From Nostoc sp. T09 (GTDB lineage: Bacteria; Cyanobacteriota; Cyanobacteriia; Cyanobacteriales; Nostocaceae): a DNA stretch of 43,737 nucleotides. Location of the stretch: NCBI RefSeq assembly GCF_002154695.1, contig NZ_MTAV01000262.1, positions 1 to 43,737 on the forward strand, read 5' to 3'. The translations under genes and the position numbers were made by a program. Of the stretch, positions 8,586 through 16,729 are shown piece after piece. Position 1 is the first letter of the stretch; the number at the start of each line of letters is the position of its first letter. The notes beneath the pieces were generated by a model, which did no database searches, was not told the DNA's origin, and saw only the letters and a list, made by a program, of their open reading frames with translations.

Positions 8586-9137
8586 TTAAGGATATCTTTT
8601 ACTACCAGCGCCCACTACTCCGATTTTGTGGCGATAAGAGAGTTCAGCACCGAACCACCCAGAAATGCTAGTTAGTGTTCCCACAATCAGGGAGATTAAG
8701 AGTCCCCAAGGTAAGATGCGCGACTCAGTATTACCTAGACGAAGCAGGAAGTTAACAAGTGTTAAAATGAGTATAGAAACGTTAAGAATCAAGTGTGCCC
8801 AGCCGGCTTGGCGCTTGCGAACTCGCTCAATTCTCAAAAAGTCGCTGATACCGGTTAGGGCTGCGATGCTACCTCCTGCTAATCCCAGTCCAATTAACCA
8901 TAACGAAGCTCTCGCCCAAAAGAAATCTTTTGTTAACCAATAGCCAAAGTCGCTTCCTAAAGCGGCGGCTAAAAAAGCTATCGGAAAAATTACAGTCAAG
9001 GGGTGTAAGGGATGCCCAGCGATCGCTACTGTACTGGGTACACCGCTATCAAGATATTCTCGGTCGTCGCTTTCAATAATTGGTGGAATATTTGGGAAAG
9101 GTGTCGAGGTAGTTTGGGTATTTTCTGTAGTTTCCAT
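8586..9137 (-). CDS. DUF2231 domain membrane protein
   Basis: The 183-residue protein starts with a hydrophilic, acidic segment, then has the DUF2231 signature GHPLHPLTVIFPIAFLAAALGSD around residues 41-63. Four membrane helices follow, with an RVRKRQAGWAHLILN loop. The family's HPxHPxxxxFP block may bind a metal or heme, but its biochemistry is not settled. It follows the DUF2993 gene by 12 bp in the same direction, so the two are likely co-transcribed. The hemerythrin gene diverges from this pair. Confidence 0.85.
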   Translation of the reverse strand: METTENTQTTSTPFPNIPPIIESDDREYLDSGVPSTVAIAGHPLHPLTVIFPIAFLAAALGSDFGYWLTKDFFWARASLWLIGLGLAGGSIAALTGISDFLRIERVRKRQAGWAHLILNVSILILTLVNFLLRLGNTESRILPWGLLISLIVGTLTSISGWFGAELSYRHKIGVVGAGSKRYP

Positions 9138-9149
9138 TATCTTAGTACC

Positions 9150-9896
9150 TTAATTTTCAGCGGAAGGAATTTGCTCAACGTGAGCTTGGGCTTGGAGTAT
9201 GAGTTTGCCGGGTTCTACTTTTAAACTGTTAACTTGTAAGGTCATTCCCTCTAAATCAAAGTTGCTCAAGTTCAAGAGTTCACTGGTTTGATCTACCAAA
9301 GCTTTTGTGAGTTCTGGCGATATTTCCTCACTTTTTCCATACTCGACATTTTCCAAAGAAACAGTTTTTCCGTTAGCGCTGACACGGGGTACTGCCTCAA
9401 AAGCAACTGGGTGAGTTTCACCAGTTTCTACTAAGAGTATGTTGGCATTTAATGCAACCTTTCCCTCACCAGGTAGGTGAAAATCTACATTTTGAGGATT
9501 AATTGTTCTCGTTTCTCCATTGACCTGTATTTTCTGATTTTGGAGTTGAGAACGAACATAATCAGAGTTAAAGGCGCGGTTAATATCTGCTTCATTTAAA
9601 ACGACTCGCGCACTTCCTACAGTAGGTTTTGTAAGTTCAATTTTGCCAAAAGCAACACTGAGAGGATTAATGGCGACGCTTTGGATTTGCATGTCCATTT
9701 CCTCCACGCGGAGGTCTTTTTGCATCACTAAACCTTCGCCCTCAATCGAGACTGTATCTATCTGTCCCTGAACCAATTTGAGCGGATCAGTTTTAATATT
9801 GACATCTAAATTTTCTACTTCATCTAATTGGCTAGATAACCCTACTTCTGCGGCTTTATTTAGCGCTTGCTCTCCTAGTCCAGGACTTTCCGCCAT
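9150..9896 (-). CDS. DUF2993 (LmeA-like) protein
   Basis: This 248-residue protein fits the DUF2993 family, many of whose cyanobacterial members are uncharacterised; the actinobacterial LmeA binds phospholipid. Visible blocks are LGEQALNKAAEVGLSSQLDEVE at the N-terminus, DPLKLVQGQIDTVSIEGEGLVM, and the C-terminal LSNFDLEGMTLQVNSLKVEPGKLILQAQAHV. No clear signal peptide or membrane segment is seen, so a cytoplasmic or peripheral location is possible. AGGAG lies a few bases before the ATG. It heads a likely two-gene unit with the DUF2231 gene, which starts 12 bp after its stop. Confidence 0.82.
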   Translation of the reverse strand: MAESPGLGEQALNKAAEVGLSSQLDEVENLDVNIKTDPLKLVQGQIDTVSIEGEGLVMQKDLRVEEMDMQIQSVAINPLSVAFGKIELTKPTVGSARVVLNEADINRAFNSDYVRSQLQNQKIQVNGETRTINPQNVDFHLPGEGKVALNANILLVETGETHPVAFEAVPRVSANGKTVSLENVEYGKSEEISPELTKALVDQTSELLNLSNFDLEGMTLQVNSLKVEPGKLILQAQAHVEQIPSAEN

Positions 9897-10154
9897 GCTG
9901 ACTTAATCTCCTATTTAACTATCTTTGAGTCAATCTAGAAAATCTGCAACATAAATTAATCTACCTGACGATGGAGTAAAGATTAAGTATTTGTCTATCT
10001 AAAAGTAGAAGTATGAATTTATGAGTAAATTTTTTTGTTTTTCTACCTAGAGTAACCAAGGTAATCACTCAAAAGAAAGAGGGAAGGATTCTCAGCAATC
10101 GGCAAACTTGTTATTAGTGACAACTACGAATTCTTTTTTGAGGAGAACTGAATA

Positions 10155-11207
10155 ATGGTAGCTAGTTTAGATGATACTAAACGTAATGCAATTGCCGTTA
10201 AATTGGCATCCCTAAAAGCCCTGCAACAGTTGGTTCTGGAAAATGAACAGCAACTTTTACAGCAAGGTCTTGATTCCGAAATTTCTGACCGCATCCGGGA
10301 TTTCATTAAAGATGATCAAAAGAACCTCGGTGTTTTAGAAACTGTAATCGGTCAGTATGGTATCCAAGCTGAACCCAAACAAACAGTTCAACAATTTATT
10401 GACAGAGCTCGCCAATTGTTTCAAGGTTCCGAACTCAGCTTGTATGAAAAAGTGTCTCAGCATGAATTGCTGAAGCATCAAGTAGTCATGAGTGGCTTGA
10501 TTGTTCACAAGGCTGCTCAAAAAGTTGGTGCTGACGTTTTGCTGGCGATCGGACCTTTGAATACCATTAACTTTGAAAACCGCGCTCACCAAGAGCAACT
10601 CAAAGGTATTCTCGAAATTTTGGGTGTTCGCGAACTGACTGGACAAGAAGCCGATCAAGGTATTTGGGCACGGGTTCAAGATGCTATGGCCGCAGTCAGT
10701 GGTGTAGTTGGTAGTGCAGTTACCCAAACCACTGACAAAAAGGATATGAATATCCAAGATGTCATCCGTTTGGATCACAACAAGGTAAATACTCTATTCA
10801 CCGAACTGCTACAAAGCAACGATCCCCAAAAGATCCAAGAGTACTTCGGTCAAATTTACAAGGATTTAACTGCTCACGCTGAAGCAGAAGAAGAAGTTGT
10901 TTACCCAAGAGTACGTGCTTTCTACGGTGAGGGCGATACCCAAGAACTGTTTGATGAGCAAGCCGAAATGAAGCGGATGTTAGAGCAAATTCAGGCTATC
11001 AGCCCCTCTTCAGACGAATTCAAAGATAGAGTCAGACAGTTGATGGAAGCAGTTGGCGACCATATCCGTCAAGAAGAAAGTACAATGTTTGCTGCTATTC
11101 GCAACAACTTGAGCAGCGATCAAACTGAGCAATGGGCTACTGAATTTAAAGCGGCTAAGAAGAGAATACAGGAAAGACTTGGCGTTGTTAGCGAAGCTAA
11201 TGCCTAG
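10155..11207 (+). CDS. Hemerythrin HHE-domain protein with N-terminal helical domain
   Basis: The 350-residue protein has two parts. Residues about 1-170 are helical, ferritin-like in appearance, with Q-rich coils and His residues (QHELLKHQV, IVHKAAQ, RAHQEQL). Residues about 200-345 form an HHE cation-binding domain with candidate ligands His208 (LDHNKV), His241 and Glu245 (HAEAEEE), a DEQAEMKRM helix, and His303 with Glu307 (DHIRQEES). Such proteins bind a di-iron centre and may sense or bind O2 or NO. A GAGGAGA ribosome site lies before the ATG. It diverges from the DUF2993-DUF2231 pair across a 258-bp gap and ends with its own terminator. Its precise role is not known. Confidence 0.88.
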   Translation: MVASLDDTKRNAIAVKLASLKALQQLVLENEQQLLQQGLDSEISDRIRDFIKDDQKNLGVLETVIGQYGIQAEPKQTVQQFIDRARQLFQGSELSLYEKVSQHELLKHQVVMSGLIVHKAAQKVGADVLLAIGPLNTINFENRAHQEQLKGILEILGVRELTGQEADQGIWARVQDAMAAVSGVVGSAVTQTTDKKDMNIQDVIRLDHNKVNTLFTELLQSNDPQKIQEYFGQIYKDLTAHAEAEEEVVYPRVRAFYGEGDTQELFDEQAEMKRMLEQIQAISPSSDEFKDRVRQLMEAVGDHIRQEESTMFAAIRNNLSSDQTEQWATEFKAAKKRIQERLGVVSEANA

Positions 11208-11256
11208 GATGTCTTGAGGCTTTCTCTAAAGGCTAATAAAGGTTAGTTAGAATTGG

Positions 11257-11289
11257 AAACTCCCAGCACCTTGGTGTTGGGAGTTTTTA
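11257..11289 (+). terminator. Intrinsic terminator of the hemerythrin gene
   Basis: ACTCCCAGCAC pairs with GTGTTGGGAGT (11 bp, one G-U) around a short CTTG loop and is followed by TTTTT. It lies 50 bp after the hemerythrin stop and just before the end of the convergent toxin gene, so it may stop transcription from the left. Confidence 0.9.
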
Positions 11290-11290
11290 T

Positions 11291-11566
11291 TTACAAATTT
11301 TTGTAAACTTCACTATCATTACGCTTCCCGACCCTAAACACATCGATCAATTGAGTTTGGTCATCAATCGTGTACAGAATCCTGTATTCTCCAGAGTCTA
11401 CACGATAACCACCTTCATAACCTTTGAGAGATTTGCAGTCTTGGGGTCTAGGATTTCCTTGGAGCGATAATATTTTTGATACTACCTGCTTAAACTGTTT
11501 AGGTTGCAAGTCGAGTAAGTCTTTTTCAGCTGTCTTAGCAATCCTTAGTATGTAACGCTCACTCAT
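11291..11566 (-). CDS. RelE/ParE-family toxin
   Basis: This RelE/ParE-type protein is a probable ribosome-dependent mRNA interferase, or gyrase-directed if ParE-like. I take the ATG at 11566 (MSERYILRIAKTAEKDLLDL), five codons inside the longest frame, giving 91 residues. Family features are KTAEKDLLDLQPKQFKQVVSKILSL, then DCKSLKGYEGGYRVDSGEYRILYTIDD and VFRVGKRNDSEVYKNL, with the conserved basic residues of the RelE fold. Its start overlaps the antitoxin stop by 8 nt (G-ATG-AGTGA), a classic antitoxin-toxin coupling. The hemerythrin gene converges on its 3' end. Confidence 0.9.
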   Translation of the reverse strand: MSERYILRIAKTAEKDLLDLQPKQFKQVVSKILSLQGNPRPQDCKSLKGYEGGYRVDSGEYRILYTIDDQTQLIDVFRVGKRNDSEVYKNL

Positions 11567-11810
11567 CACCACGCTTCGCAATTATTGCTTCTATGCTGGT
11601 AAATCCTTCATTCTGGTTTATGGCATGACGGAGGGTAGCCGAGTCAATCGCATCCTCAATAGCTTCGAGCAACTTGAGATCCTCAAGATTGATAATTGCC
11701 ACAACTGGCTTGCCATGACGCTCAATTAAAATGCGTTCTTTGCCATACTCAGCACGGTTAATTAGCTCTGGCAAATTAGCACGAGCCTCAGTTGCACTGA
11801 CAATATCCAT
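11559..11810 (-). CDS. Phd/YefM-family antitoxin
   Basis: The 83-residue protein begins at the ATG at 11810 (MDIVSATEARANLPELINRAEYG), which gives the normal Phd/YefM N-terminus; a longer frame to 11891 has no family match. The N-terminal fold binds DNA and the C-terminal tail (AIDSATLRHAINQNEGFTSIEAIIAKRGDE) would wrap the toxin. Two TGTACA motifs just upstream fit YefM-type autorepression. The gene overlaps the toxin gene by 8 nt. Confidence 0.92.
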   Translation of the reverse strand: MDIVSATEARANLPELINRAEYGKERILIERHGKPVVAIINLEDLKLLEAIEDAIDSATLRHAINQNEGFTSIEAIIAKRGDE

Positions 11811-11824
11811 AGTTTTGGCTATTT

Positions 11825-11848
11825 TGTACAAATTACTAATATTGTACA
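11825..11848. promoter_or_regulatory. Probable antitoxin operator with two TGTACA sites
   Basis: The palindrome TTGTACAA occurs twice, with TGTACA cores at 11825-11830 and 11843-11848, 18 bp centre to centre and just upstream of the antitoxin start. YefM of E. coli binds 5'-TGTACA sites in its own operator, so these are good candidates for autoregulation. The match is by core motif only. Confidence 0.75.
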
Positions 11849-11860
11849 AAATATAGATGA

Positions 11861-11890
11861 TGCGGAATAATGCGATCGCATTATTCCGCA
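11861..11890. repeat. 30-bp perfect palindrome centred on HIP1
   Basis: The sequence reads the same on both strands over 30 bases, built as TGCGGAATAAT, GCGATCGC and its complement. The centre is the HIP1 octamer. It begins directly after the stop of the gene at 11891-12214 and lies next to the toxin-antitoxin operator. It has no T run, so it is not an obvious terminator. Confidence 0.8.
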
Positions 11891-12214
11891 CTACTCATAG
11901 GACTTTACGGGAAAGCCTCTTCCTTCGAGCCATTTACATTTGGTTACTAGATTTGTAATAGCCTGCCGAATGGATGCAGCATTAAAATCTCGCAATACAA
12001 TATCTGGTAAAATCGCAACCTGTTCATCGAGCCAATCAAGATTGCGGATTTGATTATAGAAGTACTTTTCACTCCAGATATTAAGACCAATTTGTGACCC
12101 ATCAACAAAGTGTATTATTGCATTGCAAAACTCATCATCAAGATGCTTTTCTTCGCTTGTGCCATATTCATCAAGCTCAACCCATATCTCAAATCTCTGA
12201 TTTGAATCCATCAT
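11891..12214 (-). CDS. Conserved hypothetical protein
   Basis: I do not recognise this family. I chose the ATG at 12214 (MMDSNQRFEIWVELDEYG), since the longer frame starts at a TTG and has no ribosome site. The protein has 107 residues, is acidic at the N-terminus, and has a DFNAASIRQAITNLVTKCKWLEG helix near the C-terminus. There is no signal or membrane segment. It lies directly upstream of the toxin-antitoxin pair on the same strand, separated by the HIP1 palindrome and operator. Whether it belongs to that module is unclear. A single-Cys pair (FCNAI and TKCKW) is visible but no metal motif. Confidence 0.6.
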   Translation of the reverse strand: MMDSNQRFEIWVELDEYGTSEEKHLDDEFCNAIIHFVDGSQIGLNIWSEKYFYNQIRNLDWLDEQVAILPDIVLRDFNAASIRQAITNLVTKCKWLEGRGFPVKSYE

Positions 12215-12322
12215 TGGTGATTGATGATACCTACACCATAGCCTCAATTCCTAGTTGCACAAGTCAAAAGTTGCTTCAACTGCGGTAATCACGTTGAAGC
12301 AAAACATGAACTGACGATTTTA

Positions 12323-13510
12323 TCAGATTTGAGGAGACTGCCAGAATTTATACGCGGCATAGGCCATAGTTACAACACCAGTGATAATTGCAGTTTCATC
12401 AACTTCAAATTCGGGGTGGTGTAGTGGGTGATTAATAATTCTATCTTTATAGCCTACGCCCAAGCGAAACATAGAACCAGGGGCGTGTTCTAAATACACA
12501 GAAAAATCTTCTGCACCAAGGGAGGGTTCTGGTAAGACTTGGACGCGATCGCTACTCCAAGCTTCTTCGGCTGCTGATTGCAATAATTGCGTCAGGGCAT
12601 AATCATTTTGCACGCTAGGTACACCCTGGTGATAATTGACTTGATAATGCGCACCATAAGAATGGCAAACACTAGAGACAATGTTTTCAATCCAGCTGGG
12701 AAGACTAGCACGGGTTTCGGGATGAAGCGATCGCACTGTTCCCAATAAACGTACTTTATCGGCAATCACATTTGGTGCTCGCCCACCATTAATTTGCCCT
12801 ATGGTTAAGACTACTGGACGGAGAGGATTTTGCGTTCGGCTAATTGCTTGTTGTAAAGCAGTAATTACTTGGGAAGCAATCCAAATTGCATCAATTGCCT
12901 CATGGGGACGTGCTCCATGTCCAGATTCGCCAATAATCAAAATCTCTAAATCATCAGCTGCTGCTGTTAATGCGCCATAACGCACGCCAATAGAACCTGC
13001 GGGTATGGAAGGAAAAACATGTATACCTAATATAGCCGACACATTTTTCATCGCTCCGTCTTTTACCATCCAGCTGGCTCCTTGAGCAATTTCCTCTGCT
13101 GGTTGAAATAAAAACCGGACTTTACCGCCTAATTCCTCTGCCAATTGGGATAGTACCATTGCTGTTCCTAACCCGACTGTGGTGTGGACATCATGACCGC
13201 AAGCGTGCATCACACTTGCGGCGCGAGAGGCGTATTCTAAGGTAGTGCGTTCTTGAATTGGTAAAGCGTCCATATCGGTGCGAATTGCCAATAAACGCTG
13301 ATCATTACCAGTGCCTTGCAATTCACCAATGACGCCGGTTTTGCCCACACCTTCCTGCACATGAATACCGCTAGAAGACAACACACCTGCAACGAAGGCA
13401 GCTGTTTGATATTCCTGACCGCTGAGTTCTGGGTGTGCGTGGATGTGGCGGCGAATTTCTATGAGACGAGGTGCTAGCTTTGTGGTTAAGTCTTTAATCT
13501 GGTTAAGCAT
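12323..13510 (-). CDS. M20 family amidohydrolase (N-acyl-L-amino acid hydrolase type)
   Basis: M20D peptidase-family amidohydrolases remove acyl groups from amino acids or related conjugates, using a di-metal site. The 395-residue protein has the catalytic pieces: TDMDALPIQE, MHACGHDVHTT (His/Asp ligands), FQPAEE with the general-base Glu, a GESGHGARPHEAIDA dimerisation/lid segment, LGAEDFSVYLEH, and INHPLHHPEFEVDE near the C-terminus. Its length and start (MLNQIKDLTTKLAPRLIEIRRHIHAHPELS) are typical of the family. No signal peptide is seen, so it is probably cytoplasmic. The substrate is not predictable. It is monocistronic in appearance. Confidence 0.9.
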   Translation of the reverse strand: MLNQIKDLTTKLAPRLIEIRRHIHAHPELSGQEYQTAAFVAGVLSSSGIHVQEGVGKTGVIGELQGTGNDQRLLAIRTDMDALPIQERTTLEYASRAASVMHACGHDVHTTVGLGTAMVLSQLAEELGGKVRFLFQPAEEIAQGASWMVKDGAMKNVSAILGIHVFPSIPAGSIGVRYGALTAAADDLEILIIGESGHGARPHEAIDAIWIASQVITALQQAISRTQNPLRPVVLTIGQINGGRAPNVIADKVRLLGTVRSLHPETRASLPSWIENIVSSVCHSYGAHYQVNYHQGVPSVQNDYALTQLLQSAAEEAWSSDRVQVLPEPSLGAEDFSVYLEHAPGSMFRLGVGYKDRIINHPLHHPEFEVDETAIITGVVTMAYAAYKFWQSPQI

Positions 13511-13656
13511 GAATCGATTGCAGTTTACAGCTTTGTTCCCATGATAAAGAAGTGTTAAGAAATCGCTAACTGATGCACCCTTTGAGAAGGCTGTTTATTC
13601 TCAGGGAGCTAAGTAAGTTCCTAGAGCTTTCTTACTCCCCGTGTGACTATTTATAG

Positions 13657-14184
13657 CTATTTCTTTTTACTAGCTTGTGCGTCTGTGCCTTCTTGTAACG
13701 ACCAGCCATAGGGTTTGTCAGAAGTTACAACACCATTAGCCAGCGTTGTTAGCCGGAAATTTGCCGCCCGGAAATTAGTGAACAGCATTGTAGCCCCCTT
13801 GAGGTTAGCTGCTTCTAGATTGGCGCTAATAAAACCAGCGTAGGAAAGATTAGCATTTTCTAAAGATGCTGATTTCAAGTTTGTACCGGTTAAGGAAGCA
13901 CCAGTAAGATTTGCAGAAGTTAGAATCGCAGTTTCCAGATCTGCCCCAGTCAGATCGGCATTTGTCAGATTAGCTTGAGAGAAATTGGTTCCCTTTAGGT
14001 TAGCGCCGCGTAAGTTAGCTCCAGTTAGATTCACTTGCGTAAGGTCAGCACCACTTATATCGCATCGGGGACAGCTAGCTGTTGTTTTTAACTGCTCTAA
14101 GTCTTGCTGATTCACAGCTAAGGCTTGTCCTGCAAAGCCAAAACAAGCTAACAGGGTGAGGGTAGCGGCAATCTTGAGTTTCAT
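13657..14184 (-). CDS. Secreted pentapeptide-repeat protein
   Basis: A 175-residue protein with a signal peptide (MKLKIAATLTLLACFGFAGQALA, cleavage near 23) and about 18 tandem pentapeptides of the A(D/N)Lxx type from residue about 40 to 155. Two cysteines lie just before the repeats (SCPRCDISGADL), which may form a disulphide in the periplasm. The repeats should form a right-handed quadrilateral beta helix. A tail with GWSLQEGTDAQASKKK ends the chain. Pentapeptide proteins are numerous in cyanobacteria and mostly of unknown function. Its upstream region holds several small hairpins. Confidence 0.88.
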   Translation of the reverse strand: MKLKIAATLTLLACFGFAGQALAVNQQDLEQLKTTASCPRCDISGADLTQVNLTGANLRGANLKGTNFSQANLTNADLTGADLETAILTSANLTGASLTGTNLKSASLENANLSYAGFISANLEAANLKGATMLFTNFRAANFRLTTLANGVVTSDKPYGWSLQEGTDAQASKKK

Positions 14185-14547
14185 ATTTTTTAAGGATATT
14201 CACAAAGATGACATGTAATAGAATGCCCCGTTGAACACCTATAATACCTACACTATCCTTAGTTTCTCGTTAGATACCGTGAGGTTAACCTGTGGCTAAA
14301 ACCATAGGCAAACCGGAGTGCCTGGATTACAGTCATTTCAACCTTTATGGGCAAGGTATAACAACTATACTTATTGTCATACTTAACATATCCGAATTTT
14401 TAGGCAAATGACAGGTAATGAAGCGATAATGAAGAAGTTATAAAATTCTTATAAATTATAGTGATAATACTACCCAATCTCAAATTTAGGGATTAGAATC
14501 GTGTCGTAACGAACTATACTGAACCTTTTATAGACTACCATATATTT
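14185..14547. other. Intergenic region with a cluster of small hairpins
   Basis: Between the pentapeptide gene and the kinase 3' end, 14285-14375 has several adjacent short stems: CTGTGG/CCATAG, AGGCA/TGCCT, ACCTT/AAGGT and GTATA/TATAC. The rest is AT-rich. I considered riboswitch families (c-di-GMP, cobalamin, glutamine) but found no convincing consensus. It could be a structured 5' leader of the pentapeptide gene. No gene is seen. Confidence 0.3.
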
Positions 14548-14587
14548 GATCCCCCTAGCTCAATGATAAAGCGCAGCTAGGGGGATC
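14548..14587 (-). terminator. Strong hairpin after the kinase gene
   Basis: GATCCCCCTAGCT (14548-14560) pairs perfectly over 13 bp with AGCTAGGGGGATC (14575-14587). It lies 18 bp past the kinase stop on the minus strand. It lacks a clean T run on that strand, so it may work as a terminator or as a 3' stabiliser. Similar GATCCCC hairpins occur at 35593 and 37198. Confidence 0.6.
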
Positions 14588-14605
14588 TTAATTTTGGGCC
14601 CTTGC

Positions 14606-16354
14606 TTAACGCCATCCTAACAAGCGCAACCCAGGCACGATTAAGTAATAACTCACCCCTAACCAGAAGCTCATCAAGATACCTTCTAAAGCAAAAAAAA
14701 CAATAGGCATGAATAATTCATACCATTGGGCAGGACTAGAAAATTCAAAGACAGTTGGTAGAATGTCTAAGCGAATTGCACCTGCAAACAACAGTGCAGT
14801 GCCCAAAGAAGCAATCACAGCGTAGACTATGTGATGGCTGCGCAGTCCTAAACTCAAGGTGAGCAGGAAAACTGCAAATACAACCGAAATGACCAACCCT
14901 TCATTGCTGTTTCTCGGTATAGCTAATTGCAAAATCAACCAGCCTAAGCCATAGCTAATAGTACCCATCAGCGATGCTACTAAAAATCGTCTGCGTTGGG
15001 CAAAACCTCCCGCCACCGTCAGTCCCCATGCTGTTCCCAAGCCTGCGCTGGCAAATATTAGAACTTCTGCTATCAATACAGTTTGATTATCGGCAAACAA
15101 CCCAGGTAGCTGACGAAAGATCAATTGAGCAACGCGATCGCCTAAAATTGTCCGATAAGCTAAAAAGAAACCAATAATTGTCCCAAGTACAGCACCAGTT
15201 CCAGTCAGTATCATTGCCCAAATTGTGATCAGACAGGCGAGTAAGAATTTAGCGATCGCCTTTAAGATCCATAGCGTAGTTTTACCTATAGCCTGAGTAA
15301 AATTCCCTAACGCTTGTTCCACAGCTTGCATTAGCAGTGTCAATCTGGCTGATGCTTGGCGCAGAATATTTTGAATGAAAAAAGATAACCTCTTGGGTGA
15401 CGTGATTTGAGAGATTTTTGCCAACCGTCTTTGAATGATAGTGGCATTTACCGGACGCGATCGCACATCCTCCTGCACCATGTCATCTAATAAATCTGCA
15501 AACCTGGGATTCACATTCACCCGATTGCGCCATTGCAATAACCCAGTTTGCGAATCTTCCAAGTCTGGGGGATATTTACCCGTGAGTAATTCAATCATCG
15601 TTCGACCGAGGGCATAAAAATCAGCACTCGGTCCCACATGACCCCCGCTAACTTGTTCTGGTGGACTGTAACCAGAGGAAAATAATCGCGTGGAACTCGA
15701 TTGCGATCGCATCTTGGCATCGCTAAATTGTTTTGCTCCACCAAAATCAATCAATACTAATTGATTTCCAGTCGCTCCTTGCCAAACCAGAGGTAGACTA
15801 GACAAAGAGTTACGTAGCATTAAATTGGAAGGTTTGATATCCCTGTGAAGAATCTGGCGTTTGTGCAATTCCTGTAAAATCTGCACAGCCTGGGTAAACC
15901 AGCTGAACACCATCTCTTCAGGACAGCCTTGAGGATAGTTTTTGAGTATTTCCTCTAAAGTCTGCCCATTAATTTTTTCCATCACCAAACAAGGCAGTTG
16001 GCATGGTTTGGGATTTGATAAATTTAGTAAAAAATATCCATCGGCATCTACTCTAGGGACACCTGGATGGCGCAAACTACTTAAAACTGAAGCCTCTTGT
16101 CTAAATAAATCCAGTGCCTTTGATGAATTTTCTACCAAAACCTTCAGCACTTTTTCTGTCTGAGTTTTTTCATCCCAAACTGTGTAAATTTGGGCAAATC
16201 CTCCCGATCCTAAGGGCTGGATTGGCACATAGCGGTCTAATAGCTGTAACGGTGCGCCACAGCTATTGCAAAATTTGTTTCCCCAAGGTTGAGGATAGGG
16301 ACGTTGACAATCAGGATTTATGCAGTGAACCGCACTCTGAGTGATGTGGGACAC
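14606..16354 (-). CDS. Serine/threonine protein kinase with zinc ribbon and C-terminal membrane domain
   Basis: This 582-residue protein has three parts. Residues 11-33 form a zinc ribbon with Cys11, Cys16, Cys29 and Cys32. Residues about 42-310 are a Hanks-type kinase with all key motifs: glycine loop LGSGGFAQIY, VLKVL lysine, RQEASVLSSLRHPG Glu, HRDIKPSNLML catalytic loop and DFGGAKQF. Residues about 345-580 hold about six membrane helices, likely in the inner or thylakoid membrane. Zinc ribbon-kinase fusions are common in Nostocales. No partner phosphatase is nearby. The substrate is unknown. Confidence 0.92.
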   Translation of the reverse strand: MSHITQSAVHCINPDCQRPYPQPWGNKFCNSCGAPLQLLDRYVPIQPLGSGGFAQIYTVWDEKTQTEKVLKVLVENSSKALDLFRQEASVLSSLRHPGVPRVDADGYFLLNLSNPKPCQLPCLVMEKINGQTLEEILKNYPQGCPEEMVFSWFTQAVQILQELHKRQILHRDIKPSNLMLRNSLSSLPLVWQGATGNQLVLIDFGGAKQFSDAKMRSQSSSTRLFSSGYSPPEQVSGGHVGPSADFYALGRTMIELLTGKYPPDLEDSQTGLLQWRNRVNVNPRFADLLDDMVQEDVRSRPVNATIIQRRLAKISQITSPKRLSFFIQNILRQASARLTLLMQAVEQALGNFTQAIGKTTLWILKAIAKFLLACLITIWAMILTGTGAVLGTIIGFFLAYRTILGDRVAQLIFRQLPGLFADNQTVLIAEVLIFASAGLGTAWGLTVAGGFAQRRRFLVASLMGTISYGLGWLILQLAIPRNSNEGLVISVVFAVFLLTLSLGLRSHHIVYAVIASLGTALLFAGAIRLDILPTVFEFSSPAQWYELFMPIVFFALEGILMSFWLGVSYYLIVPGLRLLGWR

Positions 16355-16729
16355 AACCGCTAAAATACAAAGGCTGACTTGATTTTAGCGTTTCTTTAGG
16401 TTTCTGGAATTTAAAGGGTCATTGAATTCATCGGTGGCATAATCCCAATCATTACCACAGTGTTTTTCGCTTGAGTCTAGCGTCAACCAGTAGGTGTTTG
16501 AAAACAAGCTTCAAATTTTGCGCTCCAAAAGCTTACTCCTGCTAGTTTTGAACCCTTTTACACCTATTTTGAGGTTGACGCAAACTCCCTAACCCTTGCT
16601 ATACAAGCCTTTGGAGCTTTTTACCCAATGACACCCTTGACAAGTCAATGCTCGAAAAGCTACTTTGATTGGAGATTGACGCAACTGTACCTTGAAAACC
16701 AAATATATCAATACTTTCAACACCGGGCG
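16355..16729 (+). promoter_or_regulatory. CRISPR leader region
   Basis: This 375-bp stretch between the kinase start and the first CRISPR repeat has no gene. The array reads left to right, since its right-hand terminal repeat is mutated and the first repeat is perfect, so the leader should be here. A TTGACA (16637-16642) with an 18-base spacer and TACTTT (16661-16666) could be the array promoter. Two TTGACGCAA words (about 16575 and 16676) recur. Part also serves as the kinase promoter region, on the other strand. Confidence 0.6.

Noticed and set aside
14280-14375. Possible c-di-GMP, cobalamin or glutamine riboswitch
   Set aside because: Short motifs such as GGCAAACC were suggestive, but the required consensus blocks are absent.
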